A DNA stretch of 64,000 nucleotides from Photobacterium profundum SS9. GTDB taxonomy: Bacteria > Pseudomonadota > Gammaproteobacteria > Enterobacterales > Vibrionaceae. Where the stretch lies: contig NC_006370.1 in assembly GCF_000196255.1 (NCBI RefSeq), positions 3,671,411 through 3,735,410 on the forward strand, written 5' to 3'. The notes under the pieces are model-generated. The model saw only the letters and a list, made by a program, of their open reading frames with translations, was not told the DNA's origin and made no database searches. Below are positions 20,583-31,872 of this stretch, in pieces; position 1 is the first letter of the stretch, and every line of letters begins with the position of its first letter. Both the position numbers and the translations under genes were made by a program.

Positions 20583-21941
20583 ATGGCGGATGCTTTAGAA
20601 CAAGATCAAACACATCAAACACTGCAAGAAGTGAACACAGCCCTAGAAAACGGGATGTTTGTTCATGTCCGCCGTATTCTTCAAGATATGGAACCGGAGG
20701 ATATTGCTCACCTCTTAGAAGCTTCTCCGCCTAAAGAACGTCAGGTCCTTTGGCAGCTGACCGATCCTGAAGAGCAAGGTGAGATTCTTGATGAGTTATC
20801 AGAAGATGTAAAAGACGGTATCGTCTCGCAAATGGAGCCAGAAAAACTGGCGGCCGTGACCGAGGGGATGGAAAGTGATGACGTCGCCTATGTATTGCGT
20901 AGCTTGTCTGATGAGAGATATCAGGAAGTGTTGGCACAAATGGATGCCACCGATCGTCATCGCATAGAAAAAGCTCTCGCCTACCCAGAAGAAACCGCTG
21001 GCGGGATGATGAGCACCGACTTCATCACAATTCGTGGTGATGTTACTGCAGATGTTGTTCTACGTTATCTACGTATGAAAGGGGAACTCCCTGAAGCAAC
21101 GGATGCCTTGTACGTGGTGGATGAACAAGAAAAGTTAATTGGTCACCTTTCTCTTTCGGCCTTAATAACCACGCAACCTGATATCGAAATCCGTGACGTC
21201 ATGGAAGATTCTGATGAAGCCATTCCTGTCGATATGGATGATAGCGAAATCGCTAACTTATTCGAACGTCGAAATTGGATTTCAGCCCCAGTCGTTGATG
21301 CTAATAGTCATCTCGTCGGTCGTATCACTATCGATGATGTGGTCGATATTATTCGAGAAGATGCTGAACACTCGATGATGAGTATGGCGGGTCTTGATGA
21401 TGACGAAGACACCTTCGCACCAGTGATGAAGTCGGCACGTCGTCGAAGTATCTGGCTTGGTGTCAATGTACTTGCGGCATTAGCAGCCGCTTCTGTTTCT
21501 AACATGTTTGAAGACACACTAGCACAAATGGCATCCATTGCTGTTTTGATGACAATCGTCCCCTCTATGGGTGGTGTGGCAGGTAACCAAACCGTTGCCT
21601 TGGTTATTCGTGGTTTAGCCGTTGGACACATTGGTGATTCAAACACACGCTGGTTACTAAGCAAAGAAGCCCGAGTCGGTTTAATTAACGGCATATTATG
21701 GGCGACAATTATCGGTGGCGTAGTGGTATTGTGGAAAGGAAATATTGTACTCGGTGCCATCATTGCCGGTGCGATGCTCACCAACCTCATTCTAGCGGGT
21801 GTAGCGGGTGTAACAATTCCAATACTATTGAAAAAATACAATATTGACCCGGCACTTGCCGGAGGCATGGCATTAACCACCATCACCGATATTGTTGGTC
21901 TGTCGGTTTTCCTTGGTCTTGCAACGATCTTTTTAATATAA
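20583..21941 (+). CDS. mgtE: Magnesium transporter MgtE
   Basis: Gated magnesium channel of the inner membrane. The 452 residues have an N-terminal helical superhelix (about 25-125), two CBS domains (about 130-260) that sense magnesium, a plug helix, and five membrane spans with a GVAGNQTVALVIRG pore motif. The start is uncertain: AAGG lies 5 bases before a TTG at 20577 and 11 before the ATG at 20583, which I prefer because the MADALEQ start resembles homologues. Neighbours give no functional hint. Confidence 0.92.
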   Translation: MADALEQDQTHQTLQEVNTALENGMFVHVRRILQDMEPEDIAHLLEASPPKERQVLWQLTDPEEQGEILDELSEDVKDGIVSQMEPEKLAAVTEGMESDDVAYVLRSLSDERYQEVLAQMDATDRHRIEKALAYPEETAGGMMSTDFITIRGDVTADVVLRYLRMKGELPEATDALYVVDEQEKLIGHLSLSALITTQPDIEIRDVMEDSDEAIPVDMDDSEIANLFERRNWISAPVVDANSHLVGRITIDDVVDIIREDAEHSMMSMAGLDDDEDTFAPVMKSARRRSIWLGVNVLAALAAASVSNMFEDTLAQMASIAVLMTIVPSMGGVAGNQTVALVIRGLAVGHIGDSNTRWLLSKEARVGLINGILWATIIGGVVVLWKGNIVLGAIIAGAMLTNLILAGVAGVTIPILLKKYNIDPALAGGMALTTITDIVGLSVFLGLATIFLI

Positions 21942-21976
21942 AAAGCCGTTAGCTTTATACATTTAGTTTCACATAT

Positions 21977-22024
21977 AAAAAGGGACAACGTTTATCACTT
22001 AAGATAAAAACGTTGTCCCTTTTT
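21977..22024. terminator. Bidirectional terminator between mgtE and pmbA
   Basis: A 17-base perfect inverted repeat AAAAAGGGACAACGTTT and its complement surrounds a 14-base middle. The A/T ends supply T-runs on both strands, so it can stop mgtE (plus) and pmbA (minus). Confidence 0.92.
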
Positions 22025-22064
22025 AGTCGATTAACACAGCCGTAAATAATCAGTTGTTGTGCAT

Positions 22065-23408
22065 TTACTCGCCAGCAATCTTCATTGTGTCTAACAAAAT
22101 AGAGCCTGTTTGGATTTGACTACGTGTTTCCGTATCTGCACCGATTGCCATAATGTTTTTCATCATATCTTTTAGGTTGCCAGCAATGGTAATTTCGCTG
22201 ACAGGGTATTGAATCTCACCGTTTTCAACCCAAAAACCAGCTGCACCTCGTGAGTAATCTCCCGTTACAATGTTAACGCCTTGACCCATTAACTCTGTAA
22301 CCAATAGACCGCGGTCCATCTTTTTCAGCATCTGCTCAAAGCTTTCACCCGTCGATTTCACTAACCAGTTATGAATGCCACCAGCGTGACCCGTTGGCTG
22401 CTGCCCTAATTTGCGCGCAGCATAACTTGTCATCAGGTAGGTTTGCAGTACACCATCAGTAATAATTTCTAAATCACGCGTCGCCAAGCCTTCACTATCA
22501 AATGGCGTACTCGCCATACCACGAAGAATATGTGGGCGCTCGCTAATATTTAACCACTCAGGGAAGATCTGCTCACCAAGCTGATCTAACAAAAATGAAG
22601 ATTTACGGTATAAATTCGAACCACTGATACCCATAATCAGATGACCAAACAAACCCGTCGCGATATCAGCAGCAAACATAATCGGCGCTTCACGTGTTGA
22701 CAACTTCTGCGCATCAATACGACCAAGCGTACGCTCTGCGGCATGTCGTCCGACACGCTCAGGCGTCCAGAGTTCAGATGCAACGCGTGAAGACGTGTAA
22801 CTGTAGTCTCGCTCCATCTGACCATTCTTACCTTCAGCAATCACACAACAGCTCGTACTGTGGCGGCTAGAAGCATAACTCGCTAGCATGCCATGGCTGT
22901 TACCATAAACACGCACGCCGTAATGGCTATCGTAACTTGCACCATCGCTTTGTTTTATACGAGGATCGAAATCTAATGCCGCTTGCTCTGCAGCAAAAGC
23001 AATCGATGCCGCAAAATCAGGTTCTGGTTCATCAGGGTGAAACAGATCTAACTCTGGAATATTTTTTGCCATCAATTCTGCAGGTGCAGGACCTGCAAAG
23101 GGATCTTCTGAAGTGTATCGAGCGATATCAAGTGCAGCAGCAACTGTTTGGGCAATGGCTTTTTCACTCAAATCTGATGTGGAAGCACTGCCTTTACGCT
23201 GGCCACGGTATACTGTGATACCCAGAGCACCATCACTGTTAAATTCCACATTCTCGATTTCACACATGCGAGTGGAAACACTGATACCTGTGGTTTTATT
23301 AATAGCAACTTCAGCAGCATCGGCTTGCTGTCCTGCGACTTCTAAAGCTTTAGCAACTGCAGCTTCCAGCTCAACACGCTGATGTGCAACCTGTTCTCTT
23401 ACGTCCAT
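22065..23408 (-). CDS. pmbA: Metalloprotease subunit TldE (PmbA)
   Basis: Partner of TldD in the heterodimeric TldD/TldE protease, which in E. coli processes microcin B17 and degrades CcdA. It has 447 residues. Like other TldE subunits it lacks the HExxxH metal motif found in TldD. Family sequence near the C-terminus includes [24 protein letters not shown]. It is divergent from darP, and tldD is 2 kb away. Confidence 0.95.
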   Translation of the reverse strand: MDVREQVAHQRVELEAAVAKALEVAGQQADAAEVAINKTTGISVSTRMCEIENVEFNSDGALGITVYRGQRKGSASTSDLSEKAIAQTVAAALDIARYTSEDPFAGPAPAELMAKNIPELDLFHPDEPEPDFAASIAFAAEQAALDFDPRIKQSDGASYDSHYGVRVYGNSHGMLASYASSRHSTSCCVIAEGKNGQMERDYSYTSSRVASELWTPERVGRHAAERTLGRIDAQKLSTREAPIMFAADIATGLFGHLIMGISGSNLYRKSSFLLDQLGEQIFPEWLNISERPHILRGMASTPFDSEGLATRDLEIITDGVLQTYLMTSYAARKLGQQPTGHAGGIHNWLVKSTGESFEQMLKKMDRGLLVTELMGQGVNIVTGDYSRGAAGFWVENGEIQYPVSEITIAGNLKDMMKNIMAIGADTETRSQIQTGSILLDTMKIAGE

Positions 23409-23530
23409 AGGATCACTTATCTGGCTTTAATCGTTATATAATTATGATAGTTACAGAATAATGTAATTTACGCCCAAAATCGTTAGTAAACTGATAAAAT
23501 AGATACATTAGCATTTTTAGTGAGCCAGTT

Positions 23531-24055
23531 ATGAGCCGTAAAAACCAAAAAGCCCCTTGGGAACCAGAAGAAGAAATCATCTGGGTAAGTAAAACCGAGA
23601 TGAAACGCGACATGCTTGATATCCAAAAACTGGGTGAAGAGCTTGTTGCTCTAACGCCGAATGCTTTAGCGAAAATCCCGCTTGAAGAAGAGTTAATGGA
23701 TTCGATCAAAGATGCGCAGCGCTTCAAGAATGAAGCTCGCCGTCGTCAGCTGCAATACATCGGCAAAGTGATGAAGCATATCGACCTTGATCCGATTCAG
23801 GCTGCACTTGATAAACTACGTAACAAACACTCGCAGAACACTGTTGCTTTAAAGAAGCTTGAACAAAAGCGCGATCGTTTAATCGAGAATGGCGACAGCA
23901 TGCTCAATGCCATTATGATTGATCATCCTGATGCAGACCGTCAGCACTTGCGTCAACTAACTCGCCAAGCGAATAAAGAAAAAGCAAACAATAAGCCAGC
24001 AAAAGCTTATCGTGAAATATTTCAATATCTGAAAGAGCTGTACCTAAAAGACTGA
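23531..24055 (+). CDS. darP: Ribosome biogenesis factor DarP (YjgA, DUF615)
   Basis: DUF615 protein; in E. coli (DarP/YjgA) it associates with 50S precursors and promotes 50S assembly. It has 174 mostly helical, strongly charged residues, with conserved [10 protein letters not shown] and the [15 protein letters not shown] segment. It is divergent from pmbA, the normal E. coli arrangement, and ends at a bidirectional terminator. Confidence 0.93.
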   Translation: MSRKNQKAPWEPEEEIIWVSKTEMKRDMLDIQKLGEELVALTPNALAKIPLEEELMDSIKDAQRFKNEARRRQLQYIGKVMKHIDLDPIQAALDKLRNKHSQNTVALKKLEQKRDRLIENGDSMLNAIMIDHPDADRQHLRQLTRQANKEKANNKPAKAYREIFQYLKELYLKD

Positions 24056-24090
24056 TCTTACTGCAACAAGCATCAAGATTCGATGCATAA

Positions 24091-24120
24091 AAAAAGCCAG
24101 CAACGGATGCTGGCATTTTT
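24091..24120. terminator. Bidirectional terminator between darP and tldD
   Basis: 7-bp stem GCCAGCA / TGCTGGC with an ACGGA loop, preceded by a run of A and followed by TTTTT after one CA-like step. It serves convergent darP and tldD. Confidence 0.88.
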
Positions 24121-24148
24121 ATATCAATTACAATAGATAACAGATTAA

Positions 24149-25594
24149 TTACTCTGTACCACCTACTGTCATCGAATCAATCTTCAATGTCGGTTGACCG
24201 ACACCAACAGGAATACTCTGCCCTGCTTTACCACACACGCCAACACCGCGATCAATGGATAGATCATTACCCACCATCGACACTTGCTGCATCGCTTCAA
24301 CACCACTGCCAATCAGGGTTGCACCTTTAATTGGACGTGTGATTTTACCGTTTTCAATTAAGTAAGCTTCAGATGCTGAGAAAACAAACTTACCGGATGT
24401 AATATCAACCTGACCACCACCAATATTAGGAGCGTAGATACCTTTTTTAACACTCGAGATAATTTCTTCAGGGGTATGTTCACCCGGCAACATATAGGTA
24501 TTCGTCATACGTGGCATAGGTAAATGGGCATACGATTCACGACGACCATTACCGGTAGGATCAACCCCCATTAGACGAGCATTCAACTTATCTTGTATGT
24601 ACCCTTTTAACTTGCCGCCTTCGACTAAGACGTTATATTGCCCAGGTACACCTTCATCATCGATATTAATCGAGCCACGACGATCAACTAACGTACCATC
24701 ATCAACAATGGTACAAAGTGGTGAGGTAACTTGCTGCCCCATCTGACCCGAGAACATCGAAGATCCTTTACGGTTGAAGTCACCTTCTAGACCGTGACCA
24801 ACGGCTTCGTGTAATAATACCCCAGGCCAACCACTCCCTAGAACAACGGGCATTGTACCCGCTGGGGCTGCTTCAGCTTCAAGGTTCACTAATGCCTGAC
24901 GAATTGCTTCATCGGCAAAGTTGAGTGCCGCCGACTTGCCACCTTCCTCATGCAAGAAATGCTCATAACCGTAACGACCACCGCCCCCCGCACTACCACG
25001 TTCACGTTTATCACCTTTCTCAACTAACACGCTGATAGATAAACGGACAAGCGGACGAATATCAGCAGCGTAAGTACCATCAAGAGCGGCAACCAAGACT
25101 TGCTCGTAAACACCGTTAATACTGACTGATACTTCTTTAACTAATGGTTCTTTAGTGCGGATATAACGGTCGATCTCTTCCAGTAATGCTATTTTTTGAA
25201 ATTTATCAAAACTGCCTAATGGATCAACAGGGGCATAAATACCAGAAGGCGAAATAGGGCTAAAGGCTTTAACACTCGCACTGCCACCCTGACGCACAAT
25301 ACCACGCGCCGCTTTCGCACTTTGCGTTAATGCTAACTCGTTAATCTGATCTGAGTAAGCAAAGCCGGTTTTTTCACCCGCAACAGCACGCACACCAACA
25401 CCGCGGTCAATATTAAAAGAACCGTCTTTAATGATACTGTCTTCCAGTACCAGTGATTCATGCCAGCATGATTGGAAATAGATATCAGCATAATCAACAT
25501 CGCGAACCGCAATCATGCTCAAGATTTTATGAAGCTCTTCACGCCCTAACCCCGACTGGGTTAGCATGGTATTTTCTACAGTTTTCAGGGACAT
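24149..25594 (-). CDS. tldD: Metalloprotease subunit TldD
   Basis: Catalytic half of the TldD/TldE protease. The 481 residues equal E. coli TldD and carry the zinc motif HEAVGH (262-267). The start [10 protein letters not shown] aligns with E. coli; an upstream in-frame ATG at 25612 directly follows the nitrilase stop and has no ribosome site. It is downstream of the nitrilase gene, in the same direction as yhdP and rng. Confidence 0.95.
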   Translation of the reverse strand: MSLKTVENTMLTQSGLGREELHKILSMIAVRDVDYADIYFQSCWHESLVLEDSIIKDGSFNIDRGVGVRAVAGEKTGFAYSDQINELALTQSAKAARGIVRQGGSASVKAFSPISPSGIYAPVDPLGSFDKFQKIALLEEIDRYIRTKEPLVKEVSVSINGVYEQVLVAALDGTYAADIRPLVRLSISVLVEKGDKRERGSAGGGGRYGYEHFLHEEGGKSAALNFADEAIRQALVNLEAEAAPAGTMPVVLGSGWPGVLLHEAVGHGLEGDFNRKGSSMFSGQMGQQVTSPLCTIVDDGTLVDRRGSINIDDEGVPGQYNVLVEGGKLKGYIQDKLNARLMGVDPTGNGRRESYAHLPMPRMTNTYMLPGEHTPEEIISSVKKGIYAPNIGGGQVDITSGKFVFSASEAYLIENGKITRPIKGATLIGSGVEAMQQVSMVGNDLSIDRGVGVCGKAGQSIPVGVGQPTLKIDSMTVGGTE

Positions 25595-25612
25595 TAATTC
25601 TGCTCTTGTCAT

Positions 25613-26431
25613 TTATCGCGGGTGCACACTAAAACGGGCGTGCTCAACCAACGGCATATTTGTTCTTATAGTTTGACTGAAATCTAAATCTATATCAGCC
25701 GTTAACACACCAGTACCTTGTTGCTGACAGGCTAGTACCTGCCCCCAAGGGTCAATAATCATTGAATGCCCCCAGGTTTCTCGACCTTGATTATGTTCAC
25801 CCCATTGCGCGGCTGCAATTAACCAACATTGGGTTTCAATCGCTCGAGCACGTAATAGGATATCCCAATGTGCTTTGCCTGTTACTTTCGTGAAAGCTGC
25901 AGGCACAACAATAATATCGGCACCTTGTTCTCGTAATGCGGAATACATTTGAGGGAATCGCACATCATAACAGATTGATAACCCAATTTTACCAAAGGGA
26001 GTCTCTACTACTTTTATCTCATTGCCAGATTGAAAAGTATCAGATTCACGATAACTATGGTGTTTATCTTCAATCTCTACATCAAACATATGCAGTTTAT
26101 TATAGTGGGCAATACAGACACCTTGATCATCAAACAATAATGCTGTTGAAGTGATCTTTCCATCAGGTTGACTGATTGGCATCGATCCGATTAATAACCA
26201 AATACCCAATTGTTTAGCAAAAGCAGCAAGTTCAGTTTGTAACGGACCATCGCCTAAGACTTCAGCATGGCGTTTATAATCACTGTTAGCACCAAAAACA
26301 AGTGTATTTTCAGGTGTCACGACTAAACGCGCACCTTGCAACTGTAAACCTTTTAGCTTCTTTTTTAGCTGGACAAGGTTTGCCTCAGGATCTGGCCCTG
26401 AATTCATTTGCACTAAACCAATCTTTGTCAT
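25613..26431 (-). CDS. Carbon-nitrogen hydrolase, probable deaminated glutathione amidase
   Basis: Nitrilase-superfamily amidase of 272 residues with catalytic E41 (TPEN), K112 (YNKLHMF) and C154 (SICYDVRFP). The spacing and the C-Y-D-x-R-F-P motif fit the Nit1/YbeM group, which repairs deaminated glutathione; that substrate is inferred from family only. The ATG follows GGGAG. It lies between yhdP and tldD, a position empty in E. coli but, as I recall, common in Vibrio. Confidence 0.85.
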   Translation of the reverse strand: MTKIGLVQMNSGPDPEANLVQLKKKLKGLQLQGARLVVTPENTLVFGANSDYKRHAEVLGDGPLQTELAAFAKQLGIWLLIGSMPISQPDGKITSTALLFDDQGVCIAHYNKLHMFDVEIEDKHHSYRESDTFQSGNEIKVVETPFGKIGLSICYDVRFPQMYSALREQGADIIVVPAAFTKVTGKAHWDILLRARAIETQCWLIAAAQWGEHNQGRETWGHSMIIDPWGQVLACQQQGTGVLTADIDLDFSQTIRTNMPLVEHARFSVHPR

Positions 26432-26479
26432 AACTCACTCCCTGAAATTCTACTTTCTCTTTAGTTCGTCAATCTATTA

Positions 26480-29400
26480 TTACTTTTTATCGATTGACTC
26501 AGGAACGACGACCTCGCCTTTGAATCGAGAACGTTCGGTGACTGTTGGAGAATCCAATGGTCCCTTCACCAAATAATTAACCTGAGTAAAGACATCTAAC
26601 ACGGGTGACAATGCCGTTGAGATTGCAAACACATACAATGCGGTTTGAGGCGCAACAGCAAAGGCCGTTAATACAGGTATACCCGATGTAAAGTCGGGGG
26701 TAAACCTGACTTGAGCATTAACCGTTTCATTCACTAAATTAGCAGAACCTTTAATGGTAAGATCACCCGCTAACGCCTGCATTTTTATATTGTCGCTATG
26801 AAATATCCCGTTCTCAATTTTCCCCGACCCTTTGATGTAATTAAAGGCTAAGCCATCATCAAATACGCCAGAAAAATCGAGCTGCAGCTTTCTCATGATC
26901 GAATCTAGACTGAATAAACCCAGTAAACGACCTGCACCACCCACCCCACTAATAATGCCTTTACCTGTTTCTGTTTTGATTTCACCCGTCAAGGTTTCTC
27001 TATGAATAGACCACGGCGAACCTTGCCATTGAATCGATGCATAGCTGCTAAATGAAGCATCCTGAATGCCACTCGAGATACCAAAACGTCCCATTAAATC
27101 AGAGCTATTTTCACCTTCGACATCAAAGGCGAGTTGGGTTTCATTTTGATCGCCGTCTAATGTCCAGTGAGCATCAAGGTTCAATGCTGTCGCCCCAGAT
27201 TTCACCTGAAGGTTTTGCAGCACCAGCGTATTATTATCTTTGCGCAGTTTTCCTGATACTTTACCCAAGCTATAACCTTGCAACCACATACTGTTCACCT
27301 GTAAATCTATATCAGGCATATTCGCCATTAAGGTTTTATCAAGTTCTGTCGCTTCAGGGATGTCGCGCTGTGGTACGTACTTGGTTTTATCCTGTTTATC
27401 TTTTGATAATAGCTTGGGGAAATTGAAGAACACATTATCTAACGTTAACTTTAACGGGTTATGGTCAACCCAAACGGCATGTCCTTTTAACTCTCGACTA
27501 TCAAGGGTAAAGCCCCATTGGCTCTGCTTTCTCTGTGCGTTAAATGTCAGATCATGCCAATCTAGAGATGCGAGAGTAAGTGTCTTTAATTGAATATCCA
27601 GCTGGGTCGGCATCGGTATTTGAGGCATGCCTTGCTTCTTTCCTTTTGCTTCAGCCTGATCCAAATCGCTCGTGATCTCGTTAATCAAATCAATCCATTG
27701 ATCGCCATTAATACGATTACTATTCACTCGTACCTGATGCCCAGACAATGGCAAAGGCTTTAACTCTCCCTTCCCGATACTTAAAAAGCTCTTTTTAATC
27801 ACAGGGCGAGACTGAAGTAAGCTAATTTGAGCTTGATACTTCGCATCGGGCACGACAATTTCCCCAGATAATGCCTCAGCATTACCGGTTATTTTTACGG
27901 TAGCAAGTTGCTTGGGAGACAACGCCCCCTCATAGGTTAACGGGTAAGGAAGATTACTGTTAATACGTGAAAGTGGGGCTTGTAAGTCCACCTTATAATT
28001 AAAGCCCGTATCGTACAGGTTCACACCCACGACACCTTGCCACTGAGTCTGCCCTGATACGTGCTTCAATAATGGATCATTCAATTGTTGCTGAAGTTTA
28101 CTAACTTGCCAATTTCCACCAAGATCAATGTCGACGTTATAACCCGTATCAACACTCTTGCCATTAAAACCAACGTTGATCGGCTGTTCGAGTAATAAAC
28201 CTTTTAAGTCAGTGGCTTTAATCACATCATTATCAAAACTTAATTGCCCATTAACCTTTGCTAACTGTATGGCAGGGGTTTCAATCGCAATTTGATTATC
28301 ATTAAAATCAGCAGTACCCCACGCTCTTACATCAGTACCATCAAACGGAATATCGAGCTTAAGGCGCGAGGTAACAGGACCACTCACTTTTACCGTGGTT
28401 AATGCGGCGCCAACAGAATCGACCAATGGCGTCGCCAGCATATAGTCACGCACGGCATCCCCTTCTGCTGCAATATCCACCGTCAACTTTAAATCGCCAT
28501 CAGCGCTGAGTTCTGATACGCCCGTGACACGAGAAGCTGTAGCCCCCATAGTGATCGCATGGCGCGAATCGAGGTACATGAAGTCATTTTCAAACAATAA
28601 ATCTAATTGTAGATCAGTTAATATCGGCCAAGCAGTATCAAAGCTAAACTTGGCCTTTTTCAGTGGCACCTTCGCTTGAAATATACCCTCATTATTTTGA
28701 TAAGGAAAATCAGAAAGCTCTCCATACCAAAGCAACTGAGCAGCATCCGCCTTACCACCTCGAATCGCCGCAGAGAGGTAATCCGTTAAATCATGTCCCA
28801 ATGCTAATGTGGGTAAATAACGCCACGCCTCTCCGGCATTACTGATCGAAGCTTCACCATAAAATGATAACCACGCAGGCTTTTCTGCAGGAAAATCTAA
28901 ACGAAACTCACCATCGACTTTTAAGTGAGGAGTCACGACATGCAGCTTGTCACTCCATAATCGCCAGCCTTGATCGTTTACCTGCCAATAAGCGGTTACA
29001 TCCGCATTATCAATCTTTAAGGGTGCTTGAAAAACCTCACCATAAGGTAATGCATCATCTTTCAGTTTTAGAACCGCTTTACCTGATGCTAAATCGCCGG
29101 AAATATCAGCGTCTAACTTGCTGATGCCCGGTAAAAGCTCCCATTGATGCATACCAAAGTGTTTTAGTTTTGCAGAAAAACGAGGGGACTCATCACCAGT
29201 ACTGGCGACGCGAATATCGGTTAAATTTCCCGTCGGCTTTAGGGTATTCAACATAGATACTGTGCTGTTATCCGCAGGAAAGAAGCTAGCCAAAGACTGT
29301 AAGCGTTCAATATCTAGGCTATTTACAGCCAACATCCACTTTTCAGGCTGCCATTGAGCAACAATATCTAGATCGGGCCATTGCGTGTTATCTGTTTGAA

Positions 29401-30370
29401 TTTTTAGGCCATCACTATCAACTCGCCAAGCCGTTACATCATCGGTTAACGTCGTTGGCGTTAAAGCGACAACACCTTGTTGGATCTGAATGCTATGTAG
29501 TTGCTCAGCCCTTTCCCATTCAACCTTACTATTTTCAATTTGAACGCGACTGTTAGTTATTTTGCCGTCGAATAAATCTAACCACACCTCAAAGCCAATA
29601 TCACTGCTCGTAATCTCGGTGCCTTCTGTTAACTGTTTATTCAGCCACGGCGTTATCGACAAGTTCTTAGCTTGCGCGTAAATATGCCCCGACAAACTCG
29701 GTAAATCGCCTTTCTCAGATAAATTAGCAATGACTTTAAGTTGACTAAGATGCGTATCAGCAATGCTAATGACACCTTCAGCAAGGTGTTTACCGTTAAC
29801 ATTTACCCATTTCAATTCGCTAATATCCACCTGCTTTTTTTCACCAGCGGGGGTTAACAACGACACTTTGGAATCTGTTAATGAGAAATCCCCAAGACGA
29901 ATAAAAAATAAGCGCTCTAATTTCTGAACAGCGGTCGTGGGTTGTTTTGATGTGACGTTTTGAGAAGAGCTCGCGTAAAGGTCAAAACCTGGGATTTGAG
30001 TTAAATCGATGCCTAATTGATGAATATTAATATTTTTGAAAATTGGACGAAACTGCAAAGCTGATTGCCAGATATCAAGCTGCATATCAATCGAACCAAC
30101 CGACGCCAGTGATTCAGAATTATCACTGGCTGCAATATCAATACCTTGCAGCATTAACGACGGACCAATACTGCGCCAGTGCCCTTCAACACTACCAATT
30201 TGCAGGCTCATGCCTGCCTGCTCAGATGCCCATTGACGGATCGGCTCACGGAATTCGTTTAGCTGAGGAAGAAAAATACGCAGACCACTAATAGCAATAG
30301 CGGCCAGCACCAACAACGTCAGTACTAGCCACATTAATCCACGTACCAGACGAACTGGAACTGTTGTCAC
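26480..30370 (-). CDS. yhdP: AsmA-like phospholipid transport protein YhdP
   Basis: Large AsmA/TamB-like protein, proposed in E. coli to bridge the envelope and move phospholipid to the outer membrane together with TamB and YdbH. It has 1296 residues: an N-terminal membrane anchor (about 10-32), a long repetitive beta-rich periplasmic part, and the conserved C-terminal AsmA-like segment. The start is GTG at 30370, with GAGG 7 bases upstream. It belongs to the rng-yhdP series and lies 20 bases after rng. Confidence 0.93.
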   Translation of the reverse strand: MTTVPVRLVRGLMWLVLTLLVLAAIAISGLRIFLPQLNEFREPIRQWASEQAGMSLQIGSVEGHWRSIGPSLMLQGIDIAASDNSESLASVGSIDMQLDIWQSALQFRPIFKNINIHQLGIDLTQIPGFDLYASSSQNVTSKQPTTAVQKLERLFFIRLGDFSLTDSKVSLLTPAGEKKQVDISELKWVNVNGKHLAEGVISIADTHLSQLKVIANLSEKGDLPSLSGHIYAQAKNLSITPWLNKQLTEGTEITSSDIGFEVWLDLFDGKITNSRVQIENSKVEWERAEQLHSIQIQQGVVALTPTTLTDDVTAWRVDSDGLKIQTDNTQWPDLDIVAQWQPEKWMLAVNSLDIERLQSLASFFPADNSTVSMLNTLKPTGNLTDIRVASTGDESPRFSAKLKHFGMHQWELLPGISKLDADISGDLASGKAVLKLKDDALPYGEVFQAPLKIDNADVTAYWQVNDQGWRLWSDKLHVVTPHLKVDGEFRLDFPAEKPAWLSFYGEASISNAGEAWRYLPTLALGHDLTDYLSAAIRGGKADAAQLLWYGELSDFPYQNNEGIFQAKVPLKKAKFSFDTAWPILTDLQLDLLFENDFMYLDSRHAITMGATASRVTGVSELSADGDLKLTVDIAAEGDAVRDYMLATPLVDSVGAALTTVKVSGPVTSRLKLDIPFDGTDVRAWGTADFNDNQIAIETPAIQLAKVNGQLSFDNDVIKATDLKGLLLEQPINVGFNGKSVDTGYNVDIDLGGNWQVSKLQQQLNDPLLKHVSGQTQWQGVVGVNLYDTGFNYKVDLQAPLSRINSNLPYPLTYEGALSPKQLATVKITGNAEALSGEIVVPDAKYQAQISLLQSRPVIKKSFLSIGKGELKPLPLSGHQVRVNSNRINGDQWIDLINEITSDLDQAEAKGKKQGMPQIPMPTQLDIQLKTLTLASLDWHDLTFNAQRKQSQWGFTLDSRELKGHAVWVDHNPLKLTLDNVFFNFPKLLSKDKQDKTKYVPQRDIPEATELDKTLMANMPDIDLQVNSMWLQGYSLGKVSGKLRKDNNTLVLQNLQVKSGATALNLDAHWTLDGDQNETQLAFDVEGENSSDLMGRFGISSGIQDASFSSYASIQWQGSPWSIHRETLTGEIKTETGKGIISGVGGAGRLLGLFSLDSIMRKLQLDFSGVFDDGLAFNYIKGSGKIENGIFHSDNIKMQALAGDLTIKGSANLVNETVNAQVRFTPDFTSGIPVLTAFAVAPQTALYVFAISTALSPVLDVFTQVNYLVKGPLDSPTVTERSRFKGEVVVPESIDKK

Positions 30371-30390
30371 TCGATAACCTCTACAATCAA

Positions 30391-31860
30391 TTACATCATC
30401 ACTACATCAAACTGTTCTTGGATATAAAGCGGCTCAGGTTTCACTTTTACCTGCTTGCCAATAAAGACTTCCAATTCAGCCAATGCATGATACTCATCAC
30501 CCGCCAGCACATCGCCAACAGCAGGTGACACATAAACCACAAAACGATCAGCATCGTAAGCACGATTCACTCGCGTAATTTCACGCAAGATCTCATAACA
30601 CACGCTTTCAACGGTTTTAACCGTGCCACGCCCTTCACAAGTAGGACAAGTGCCACACAGTACATGTTCAATACTTTCTCGGGTGCGTTTACGCGTCATC
30701 TCTACTAAGCCTAGCTGAGTAAAGCCATTGATATTGGTTTTAACACGATCGAAAGACAGAGCTTGCTCTAATGTTGCGAGAACTCGACGTTGGTGATCTT
30801 CAATCGCCATATCAATAAAATCGATAATGATAATGCCACCCAGGTTACGTAAGCGTAATTGACGGGCAATGGCTTTTGTTGCTTCGATGTTAGTGTTGAA
30901 AATGGTTTCTTCTAGGTTACGACGGCCCACAAAGGCACCGGTATTAATATCAACCGTCGTCATCGCTTCTGTCTGATCAATGATCAGGTAACCACCAGAC
31001 TTCAATTCAACCTTACGATCTAGCGAGCGCTGAATCTCATTCTCGGTATCGAACAAATCAAAAATTGGCTGCTCACCAGCATAGTAATCAATTTTGTCAT
31101 TCACTTCAGGGACAAACTCTTCAGTGAACTCTTTTAATTTTTCAAAGCCAAGACGAGAGTCGACCTGAATACGATCTAATTCTGTGCCTACAAAATCACG
31201 CAAAATACGTTGCGCTAAACCCAGCTCACCATACAGCATCGATTTTGGCTTCAGCTTGATACGGCGTTCTATCACTTTTCGCCATAGATGCTTAAGGAAT
31301 GCAGCATCTTGCCCCAGCTCATCTTCACTCGCACCTTCGGCCGCTGTACGAATAATAAAGCCACCAAGATCGTCACAGTGATACTTAACAATCTTTTTTA
31401 AACGCTCACGTTCTTCTTCACTTTCAATGCGTTGAGACACACCGACATGGCTCGCCCCCGGCATAAAGACCAAATAACGCGAAGGTAATGTAACGTCGGT
31501 CGTTAGGCGTGCACCTTTCGTACCGAGAGGATCTTTAATCACCTGAACAACAATGTCTTGCCCTTGGCGAACTAATTCAGAAATATCCAAAACTTGGAAT
31601 TGTTTTTTCTCGTTTTCAGCAACACATTCTGTATGAGGAACAATATCTGATGCGTGTAAAAATGCCGCTTTATCTAAACCAATATCCACGAATGCAGCTT
31701 GCATACCGGGTAAAACACGGCTTACTCGACCTTTGTAGATATTACCGACGATGCCACGTTTTGATTCACGTTCAATATGAACTTCTTGTAGGTTTCCGCT
31801 TTCAATCATTGCAACGCGAGTTTCACTTGGCGTCACATTTATTAGCAGCTCAATGCTCAT
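30391..31860 (-). CDS. rng: Ribonuclease G
   Basis: Endoribonuclease (RNase E/G family) that matures the 5' end of 16S rRNA. The 489 residues comprise an N-terminal S1 domain (about 38-128), a catalytic DNase-I-like domain with the metal aspartates in TTVDINTG and IIDFIDMA, and the zinc-link CPTC at about 405-408. It lacks the long scaffold tail of RNase E. The ATG follows GAGG. maf lies 12 bases upstream. Confidence 0.97.
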   Translation of the reverse strand: MSIELLINVTPSETRVAMIESGNLQEVHIERESKRGIVGNIYKGRVSRVLPGMQAAFVDIGLDKAAFLHASDIVPHTECVAENEKKQFQVLDISELVRQGQDIVVQVIKDPLGTKGARLTTDVTLPSRYLVFMPGASHVGVSQRIESEEERERLKKIVKYHCDDLGGFIIRTAAEGASEDELGQDAAFLKHLWRKVIERRIKLKPKSMLYGELGLAQRILRDFVGTELDRIQVDSRLGFEKLKEFTEEFVPEVNDKIDYYAGEQPIFDLFDTENEIQRSLDRKVELKSGGYLIIDQTEAMTTVDINTGAFVGRRNLEETIFNTNIEATKAIARQLRLRNLGGIIIIDFIDMAIEDHQRRVLATLEQALSFDRVKTNINGFTQLGLVEMTRKRTRESIEHVLCGTCPTCEGRGTVKTVESVCYEILREITRVNRAYDADRFVVYVSPAVGDVLAGDEYHALAELEVFIGKQVKVKPEPLYIQEQFDVVMM

Positions 31861-31872
31861 GGTTGCCTCAAC

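Noticed and set aside
21308..21988. 226-codon open frame opposite to mgtE
   Set aside because: Antisense shadow of the membrane domain; composition is that of a reversed hydrophobic gene.
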